Shown: positions 1-8,600 of the stretch, in pieces
How positions within the stretch are numbered: position 1 is the stretch's first letter
How the letters are laid out: the number at the start of each line of letters is the position of its first letter
Source of the DNA: Chromera velia
Lineage: Eukaryota > Sar > Chromeraceae
Direction: 5' to 3'
DNA: 17,500 nucleotides
Assembly (NCBI GenBank): GCA_018398765.1
Contig: JAHBMJ010001625.1
Coordinates: 1 to 17,500 of the forward strand
The notes under the pieces: generated by a model
What the model saw: only the letters and a program-made list of their open reading frames with translations
Database searches by the model: none
Told to the model about the DNA's origin: nothing
Translations under genes and position numbers: made by a program

Positions 1-982
1 AATGTTTGAGAGGTAGAAAAGACAAAAAGAGGAAGAAGAGTCTTGCAACGTCAGATTGAAGAAATATAATAAAGTACACAGTACGGTTAGGAGTTACTAC
101 CGGCCTCTTTTAGCCAGTAGCGAGTTACCGTCAGTTTGGTAACCATGAGATGGTAACCGGTAGACTTGAAGGCGTATAGCACTACCATGGTAGTTCAAGG
201 AAAAACTCTGATAAAAGCAGTTGCTAAACTAGTTGTTAAACCTATTTTAAAGCCTGACCACTTAGTTTAAAGCGCTGAAATAATTATATTCAAATAATAT
301 ATCTTACACATATAGTGATATATACTAGTTAGAGACTTAGAGTTCACTGAGTTCAGTCATAAACTGATGAACATTGAACTTTACTAGAATGAACTTTTAA
401 TGAATGCCAAAAATATGATTTTTACTGGTCTAAAATTGGTTTTGTAGGTCAAGTTTAACTCAGAATATAGCAAAATCTGCCTGTTTTTAGCTACTACCAC
501 TACCATTGGAACACTACTACCATAACCATAAAATTGGTAACCGGGCGGCCTAGCGGCCGCCTAGTAACCATCTTACTTTCGTTACTCCTAACCGTACTGT
601 ATATGACAAAGGAGCCAAAAGCCGCCAAACATGCAAAAAAATTTATAAAAGTAAAGAAAAGGTTTAATAAAGAAATATTGAGGAGAAAAAAAATATTTCA
701 AATGGATAAGGAGACTATTGAAGAAGAAGCAGAGGAGGGAAAAGGAAGATCATAATGTCTATCCATAGATAGGCAGAGTTGACCATACGAACACATGGAG
801 AATGAAAAGTATTAATTTTTGTTCACCGTGAGTAGTATAAGCTAGGATCGGTGGCCTAGTCCGAGGGGCATGCACTTGTAATAGATAATTTAGCCATAGC
901 AGACGGAAAGGACCTATATGCCTATATTCATAGGCAAGATGCATACTAGCCCGACACAGGACGAGAGATCGAGACACTATAT
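1..982. other. Non-coding AT-rich spacer
   Basis: I see no supported gene here. The stretch is AT-rich and repeatedly uses GGTAAC, TACTAC and TACC motifs (around 100-190, 490-540 and 555-570). A small GC-rich inverted motif (GGCGGCC, short spacer, GGCCGCC) sits near 544-561 and stands out in base composition. The only long plus frame (534-755) codes for a Lys/Glu-rich low-complexity peptide with no recognisable domain and no splice context. Similar TACTACC and GGCCGG motifs recur near 12860-12910 and 14510-14700, so this may be degraded dispersed repeat sequence. Confidence 0.5.
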
Positions 983-1188
983 GGGGACACAAAAAAATTG
1001 TGGTATCCGATACCCCCCCCCCCTCAAATAGGGGGTATCCGATACCCCGGCGCGGCCTGACGCCTCGGCCTGGCCGGCCTACGAAGGAAAAGGCCGGGTC
1101 CGACCAGAATATCCGACATGATCCAGAGCTGGTGACCCCCCCCCCCCTTATCCGACAGCATCGGATACGGGAATTTTTTTGTGTCCCC
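983..1188. mobile_element. MITE-like element with terminal inverted repeats
   Basis: The left end reads GGGGACACAAAAAAATT (983-999). The right end (1172-1188) is its exact 17-nt reverse complement. After a 3-nt divergence the inverted match resumes as GTATCCGAT on both sides, so the repeats extend about 30 nt. Both ends are flanked by TATAT (978-982 and 1189-1193), consistent with a TA or TATAT target duplication, though the right flank is a TA microsatellite. The interior is GC-rich, has C and G runs and a repeated GGTATCCGATACC palindrome, and has no coding capacity. This is the structure of a short non-autonomous DNA transposon. Confidence 0.65.
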
Positions 1189-1271
1189 TATATATATATA
1201 TATATATATTAAAATATATAAAGATCATTTTTTTGAGGACACACGCACATGCAGCATGCATGCATGCATGC
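1189..1271. repeat. (TA)n and (GCAT)n microsatellites
   Basis: A TA run occupies about 1189-1210 directly against the right end of the MITE-like element. A GCAT/TGCATGCA run follows at about 1253-1271. Confidence 0.8.
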
Positions 1272-1553
1272 AGCGCAGATTTCTGTCTGCCTCCGAAAAT
1301 TATATCGATAATTGGCTGCAGGACCCCCATGCCCCTCCACACACGACAGCTTTACACTGAGCTTGTCACAATAGAGTGGCAAGGGATTATGAGCCAGAGA
1401 GCTGCCAGGAATGGGTGCAAAGGTGCGATGAGGACGAACGGAACTCGAAGTCTGCATGTGTATACGGGACCGATACACTGCATGTGTCAATTGTGAGGTC
1501 TAGCCGTCTACGAGACGACTACCGCTGTGTAGATGAGCTAGCGCTTTGAGACG
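1272..1553. other. Upstream region of gene 1
   Basis: Moderately GC-rich sequence precedes the first codon of gene 1. I cannot identify a promoter element. An in-frame TAG at 1539-1541 lies 12 nt before the ATG at 1554, which makes 1554 the first usable Met of that frame. The frames here on both strands (1179-1496, 1209-1490) contain microsatellite-derived sequence and no domain. Confidence 0.4.
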
Positions 1554-1795
1554 ATGGAGGAGGAAGAAGGATACCTTCCACCAGTGCCACAAACGCCGGC
1601 GTCTGCAATAGTAGAAGGAGATGAGCGCCCGCTGTCGCCTGAGGATGCGCTGGCAGAAAAATACTTTCCGGGGCTGAGGAAGAAGATGGAGGCGAGGAGG
1701 CAGCAGCAGGCGGAGCTGGGAAAGGGTCTGAAGAAGACGGGAACCATATTTCGGAATCTGTGTAGCAAAAAGAACATCGAGACCGCATCGACCAG
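1554..1795 (+). CDS. Gene 1 exon 1 (start codon)
   Basis: Starts at ATG in the context GAGACGATGGAGG and encodes an acidic N-terminus (MEEEEGYLPPVP), then a charged helix rich in Lys, Arg and Gln. No signal or transit peptide is apparent. The donor AG|GTATAT leaves two bases, which exon 2 completes as an Arg codon. Confidence 0.75.
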
Positions 1796-2646
1796 GTATA
1801 TACGAGCTAGGGAGATCTGCATGGTGTGCATGCATGTGTTTGGACTCAGTGTGTCGAGAAAGAGAACCGACTAAGTGCAGCAAGAGAAGGGAGAACACCA
1901 GGAAAGGGTGGAAAGCGAAGCCATCAGAAAGGGGGAAAGAAGGCAAGGGGAGAAGAAATGAGAAAGAAGGGAGGAACGAGAGGTAGGCAGGAGGGAGGGA
2001 ACCAAGGGAGGGAGGCAGGGAGGGAGGGAAGGGGGTAAGAAAGGGAAGTGAGGGAAAGGAGGAAAGGCAGAGAGAGAGAGGAGGGAGCGAAGGATGGCAG
2101 GTGGCTATTCAATATTGAGGTCCGAAATTTTCGTCACCGATGAATCCCAAAAGCATCTGTTGGATTCTTTTTCAAGCAGTTTTCTCTCGATTCTGTTCAC
2201 TTTTGCTCCTTTCGTTTATCTATTTATTTTGCTTGCAGAGGTTCTGACGAGGATGAGGATCTGACCACTCGAGAATGGACTGCGGTTGTCTTTGAGGCCC
2301 AAAGGCACAGCCGTCACCTGTGTGCAAAGTGCGACCGCGCTCTGGAGACCTGTCTCCGGAAGATTCCTCAAGGAAGGACTCAGCTGTGCTTCTCGTCTCA
2401 GGAGGGAAAAGAGGGGGGACTGTGGCTGGGGTTCAATTGTTATCATGAGGTCAGGAGGAAAAGTGGTTGATAAGCGTGCAAGTTGAAGGGTGTGATTCAT
2501 GCCTTCTCTCTCGTTCCTTCCGAATTCTCTCCTCTCTGTCCCGCTGTTCTCATTTAATTTGCAGATGTGCCTTCTTTCCCTGCACAGAAGAGAGGCAGAG
2601 AGTGGTCGGGTTGACGGGAAGACAAAAGAAGGCACCCGATCTTTCA

Positions 2647-2680
<34 letters not shown>

Positions 2681-5600
2681 CACACACGCTCACACGCACA
2701 CACGTACACACGTGCACACGCGCACACGCACACAGACACGCAGAGGAGGGAAGGGGGGGAAGGAAGGAGAGAGAGGGGGGGGGACGGAGAGGGAGAGGGA
2801 CAGGAGCTGATGTTCTTTTCCTTTTCATTCTCTCTGGCCCTGCTTTCCCTCGTGCCACGAAACAAAATATTAATAAAATAAATGAGTGGCTGGATCGATG
2901 CAGGCGCAACTCGAAAAGAGAGGTCCTGCAGATTGTACGCTTGCTGTTTATGAGGTCGGCACACACACCCTCTTTGTCTTCGTGTTCTTTTTCTTTTCCT
3001 GTGAATGCCCTTCAAAAAGGTTGTAAAAAGTTTGATGGCGTCCTATTGTCACACAATTTGTTTGCATTTTTGGATATTATTCAATTCAATACATGCTTCA
3101 GTACAGCAGCGTGCATCAATACGGTGCATGTCCCCTTGATTTGCCGCCGTTCCGTGCACCTGTCTGTCTGTGTGGTCCCATGCGATCGGATCATTTCTTG
3201 AAAGGCGATCTTTGACAAGCTAGCATGGTTGCACCCATGCATGCATCATATTTCATTCTCACTTCATGGCACTGCACGCCTTCAGGCCTTCAGGCGGAGA
3301 CGGTCCCTGATCGACTTGGAGGCTCTGCTGAATCACATGCGGACAGAGGGAAGTTTGGTTGAGCACAGGGAACTAATGAAGAGCAACCCCAAATTATTCC
3401 TCACGTCGTCACAGGCATATCAAGTCAGTCGGTCGAGTTGTTGGGTCTTACTGCAGCAAGTTTGTCTGTCTGTCTGTTTGGCTCACAGTCTTCTTCATTC
3501 TGCATCTTTTGTGGTGACTGTCTACTAGGAAGGTCTTTTGCGTCCCTTCCTCTTCTGTTGATGCCTATCGATAGCACCGCAGCTGAAGCATTCGCTCCCA
3601 CCTGCCGTGTACATCGGCCCTTTCTGTTATTCAATTTTCTTCTTCGCATACGTGCAGGTACTTGTAGACTCCCAGTTGCGTCCAGCCTCGTTCTCGACTT
3701 CCGTCTGGCTCCTCTGCTACGGTTGCAAGGCACCGGTTGCCTCTGCATTGCCGGGACAGGGCGAAGGCAGTGCTCCCCCCCCACCTGCACAGCCTCCGTC
3801 ACAGTCTGTGAGAGAGCGAGTGGTACGGGGCGATCTGTGCCGGAAAGTTGCTGCGTGCATGACAGCGGTCACCGAAATGGAGCGGCGGGCTGTGGGGAGA
3901 ACAGCTCGGATGCTCTGTCTGTGGGGAGGTCCTGTAGAGAGGAGTGTGGAAAGAGAGGACCAGCCCCCCCCTGTATTACTCACAAAGGCAGGGAAGCTAA
4001 ACAAGTACTCGTGATAAGTCGGGTGGCGTTTTTCGTTTTGTTTTAGCAATCGCAACGAATGCATTCTTTCCGCGGAATATCAGTAGGGCAAATTAAATAT
4101 GGTATTAACGTACCGTATAATGGCTAGCTTTAAACTAAGCTTTAAGCATATTGAGCCTCGATACTCCAGTGTGCACTAAGCTTAATGGACGGCATTATAG
4201 ACCTTTGCCTTAGCCTAGTTTGCAGAGCCTAGGCCCTTCGGCCTTAGCTTTAAAGATTCTGTTTAATAATAATACAATTTAAGATGAATGAACGAATGAA
4301 TGAATGAATGAATGAATGAATGAATGAATGAATAAATGAATGAAAAAATACAAGAATGATCGAAAGAATGAATAAATATATATAAGCTACACGGTTACAG
4401 TATTCTTACCAGCAGGCAGGCTCTGATTTTGAAACTTATACGCTAGTTCATACGCAGTTTTTAACCTATAGGAATCTATGCAGGAAATACTAGGTTGGCC
4501 AGAGCCTATACGGCTCACCGGCCGGCTTTAACCACATACATCATCATCATCATCATAGCCTTGAATTTACTTTTAAAGTTAAAGAACTCTATTGAAGTGT
4601 TAGATAAAGATTCATGAAGTAAATTAAAAAAGAATAATTTATGTATATTCATTGTAGAAAACTTGAAATGTAATATGATTGATATTTCATGAGATTCATG
4701 AAAGTTTTATGTATTTTGCTTATAGTTTGATAATTTTATACTTTCACTGGTCTTTTCATTTGTGTAGAACTTACCAGTTAGTAAGAACAAAAATGAGTAA
4801 TACAGAATGGGTCATTATACATTATTATACACAACTTTATTTTTTTAAAACTTAAATTTGTCTAGAAAAAAAAAAAGAGGTGAATAACTAGATTTAAGAG
4901 AACATACCCGGTTGTTTTTGTTTTGTGAAATAATATAAACTCGGAGTATGGAGTACATTGTCCATATCATACTATCTATGATTTATTGTTCAAAACCAGT
5001 CGTTTCTGCTCTGTGCGACAACATGTGATAACGAGATTGCTATCGCGATTGAGGGTTTTGTTACAATTAATGTGGGATCTATAGAACCTCCGTGTACAGA
5101 TCGTACAAATCATATAAAACTGGTCGTTTCTGCTTTATGGGTATTTGTCAGCTAGACAATATAAGGTGTGAAGTACATCCTACAGATTGTACAGAAACGG
5201 TCGTTTCTGTTTTATAGAATAAGGGGATTGAGAGGTTTGGTAAAATGTGAGAACTGGACCACATTTTGTTTTTTTGAATAACATTTTGAATTATAGTTTG
5301 CATATATGCATAATGATCAACTTCACGTTTTTCTAACTAGTTTGATTCAATCATTTTTTCAATTAAGCCCAGTTGCCGTCCTCTTCTGGCGCTTGGACAG
5401 CCGCCAAGCCCCCCACTGTCTCAAGCAATATCGTCCCCCTCTTTGCTATACAACGTTTTCCTCTTGCTCTCCTGATGCATATGCTGACGCCCCCTTAATA
5501 GCTGTGATCTGTAACTTTGTTTTTACTGCTCCTGCAATTTTGCTTGGTGCGCAGCCGTTTTTGCTTACTAGACCATATCGTACCTGACATACCACAGTGT

Positions 5601-8600
5601 ATAAATTATACAGAACTATACAGAACTTGATGATTGAGGAACTATATAGAACCAGTTGTTTCTTTTTTGGGGAACCAGTCGTTTCTGCTTTGTGGGATAA
5701 TTTAAGATCTAAACTATAACGTACAGATCGTACAGAACCGGTCGTTTCTGTTTTATGGAACAAGCAGATTGAGAGTTTGTCACAATGTGGGATCTAAACC
5801 ACATCGTACAGATCGTATAGAACCGGTCGTTTCTGCTTTGTGGGACAAGCAGATTGAGGGTTTTGTCACAATGTACGATGTGGGTTTACATCGGTTTTGT
5901 CACAATGTACGATGTGGGTTTTTGTCACAATGTACGATGTAGACCACATCGTACATTGTGACAAAACCCTCAATCTCCTTGTCCCACAAAGCAGAAACGA
6001 CCGGTTCTATACGCGATCTGATCGTGCTTTGTGGGACGTACAATGTGGAATCTCAACCACATTGACAAAACCTTTTCACTTCATGCATCCGCGCGCCCAT
6101 GCAGGAAAACGCGCGAAGTCGCAACAATTAAATTTATAAACTCATTGAATACGTACCTTTGCGACCTCCCAATATAGCTAGCTATGTGAACTGGTAGCTA
6201 TATGCAACTGGTAGCTATAGAGCTGATGTCTTAATGCATGATCCAATGCTTGCATTATAGAGCCTCAAACGGACAAATTCAACGCACAACAGATACGTAC
6301 ATGCCCAAGGGCCGCCCTCCTGTGTATCAGACTGAAGACATTGAAGACACTGAAAACACTATGAGTACCTTCTCCCAGTCTCTTTCCCCTAATGAGGAAA
6401 TTTCCTTTGGGAGCAAAGCAGCGGCAGGTCTGAGAGGCTCAGTGCAGGAATCCCTCAGAGCGGAGCGCGTCCTGCACCCCCACATTCCCGAGCCTCTCGC
6501 CGAGCTCCTCACCACAGCAGAGTTGCAGGCAGCGGCAGAGAACAGGAATTGGCTGCAGAGGTCAGAGAGGGGACTCGCGGAGCCCGCTGTGTAGTCAGAC
6601 ACTGGTTTTTCTGACAGCCTTTTTCTCGGTCAAAACTCTTCCTATCTTTGTTGCTGTCAAGAATTTCGACATGCGTGACACTTCAGGCATGCATATATAT
6701 ACCTAAACTTGTACATATATCCGCGTCTTTCTCGAAACGTTGCACACGGTTGGGGTTGATAAAAGAAAGTACGTGTAGCCTTCATGAAGTCGGCAGGGCA
6801 GTAAACCTCCTGAATATTGTAAGTGCAGCTCTTCGAACATTGGCTTCTTCACAAGCTGTCCAGCCAGGCTTGTTTCTGGCTTGCTCATCCATTTGTCTCT
6901 TCTCTGGCCAATCTTTTTGCGTGGTCTCTCTGTGCCTTTCTCTTTTTCTGCTGGTTTGCGTACTTGTTTCCGCAATTTCGTACTTTATAAATGATTCCAC
7001 ATCAGCATCATTTCTTCCTCTGAGTATTTTTGTCTTCATTGACTCTTCGTTGACTTGCAAGTTTGCAGGCTCTCCCTCGATAGCGACGTCTTGAGGGCCC
7101 TCCAGGTTGCGGATTCTCTGCAACAAGTCCTTCTGTATCAGATCACTTTCTTCGTTCAGGTGTGTCGGCTGGAGTGAATGACACTGGGAATGCTTGAATC
7201 TCTGTATAGAGGTGAATCTGTGGGAGAAGTGGAATGCAGCAATCGATACACGGGTATGTGTAGTAATTCAGTTTTGCGGACCTCGAGATAGTCTATCGAA
7301 AGTAGGAAAGGATTTTTCTTCCCTGGACATGAAACGATGACATGAAATAATGATCGATGGGCATCGAAGAGATGAGCGGAGAAGTGTTACTGGTGGAGAA
7401 AGCTTCAAATTATCTTTCTCTTTCCTTTTCAGTCTCTGTCTCTGTCTTTATCTCTGTCTCTGTCTCTGTCTGCTACCTTATTGCTTCGTCTTTTTAGCCA
7501 AGAAGAGAGAGAGCTTATGCCGTTTTCATTCTCTTCATAATTCTTCTTCTTCTTCTTCTTCTTCTTCTTCGGACCATTCTCATTTCGCGTCTATCACTCA
7601 CTCTTTCCTTCTCTCCCCTGTATATTTCTACCGCAGATGTTTAACATGCTCAAAGTCCGACTGAGACACTACCGAGCTAAGGCCAAGAGGGACCCCGGAA
7701 AGACCACCAGGGGTCCGACCAAAGTCGGGATCATCGGCCTGGGCCAGTTGGGCTCGGCCATAGCTCGGCACTTCCAGCACACTCAGCAGGAGGTGTTTCC
7801 TCAATCATACTACGAGCAGACGGCAGAGAAGACGATAGACCCCGACATGATCCCTCCTGCTGCTGCAGAGCCGTCAGTGGCGACTACAGTGGTGAACTCC
7901 CCTGACATTGAAGCCCTAGCAGAACACGAACCTCCTCTCGGTCGGCTCCCTCTGCTGGAGAGGAGCGAGCTTCTTCTGATCTCATCTCGACAGGCAGACA
8001 GGGCGAAGGTCAGTCAGGTTAGGCATTCAGTCTGAATGCTTTGATCCGGCCATCAGACATCCAGTCAGTCACAAAGTCAGTCATCCGTACATGAAAATAA
8101 TCAGTCGATGCCTGTAGATTGTTCTTGGCACAGAGGGAGGACGGACCTAGAATTGGCCTGCCTTGAAACAGAAGGGCAGTGGACTTGCTTCGAATTTTAA
8201 AAGGAGTTTTTACAACTGGAGCATTTTGTGGCTACGACCTGCCAGTGAGTAGAAAGGGACGCACAAAATGTTTGCTGTGAAAAAGAGACATCGAAGTGCC
8301 GTCCGTCATATGGGAAGTTTGCCAAACGATTTTACTGTCACCCGACTACGGTGGAGCAGTGTAAACGGAAACGAATGCATGCGGGTGGATCAAAAAACAT
8401 TTATTCATGCTTTGTGAATTTATTGCGAAAAAAATTCTTCCCTTGATGTCTGCTGCTTTGGATGTCTCCAGCTGGTTCTCGGACGCGATGCTGCGTTCTG
8501 CGGTTTCGACAATTCCTTGGTGGCTTCTCAAGCGGATATTTTGAGTGAGTAGGTCGTGCATGGGGACGCGGAAGATTGAACTGAAACGAGTTTTCGGATT

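Larger units (their letters stand above)
4005..6260. other. Intron 4: large AT-rich, repeat-bearing intron
   Basis: At 2256 nt this is by far the longest intron of the gene. It is much more AT-rich than the exons, with an embedded C-rich patch at about 5360-5570. It holds a GAAT microsatellite, a dispersed GTCGTTTCTG repeat family and a long foldback element, described separately. The 5306-5587 frame has no recognisable domain. The acceptor TTGCATTATAG at 6260 has a weak pyrimidine tract. Confidence 0.6.

Noticed and set aside
534-755. 73-codon Lys/Glu-rich plus frame
   Set aside because: Low-complexity A-rich sequence, no domain and no splice context; probably chance.
1500-1946. 148-codon minus frame opposite exon 1
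   Set aside because: Antisense shadow with Leu/Ser/Arg low complexity. The plus strand has the ATG and a splice phase that fits exon 2.
2565-2647. Possible extra exon in intron 2
   Set aside because: Its 83-nt length is not compatible with the phases of exons 2 and 3, and the 60-nt variant from 2588 has an in-frame TGA.
2467-3201. 244-codon plus frame
   Set aside because: Crosses a (CA)n microsatellite translated as Thr-His repeats and lies inside intron 2; no domain.
5306-5587. 93-codon frame in intron 4
   Set aside because: No recognisable transposase, reverse transcriptase or other domain; composition patch with no supporting signals.
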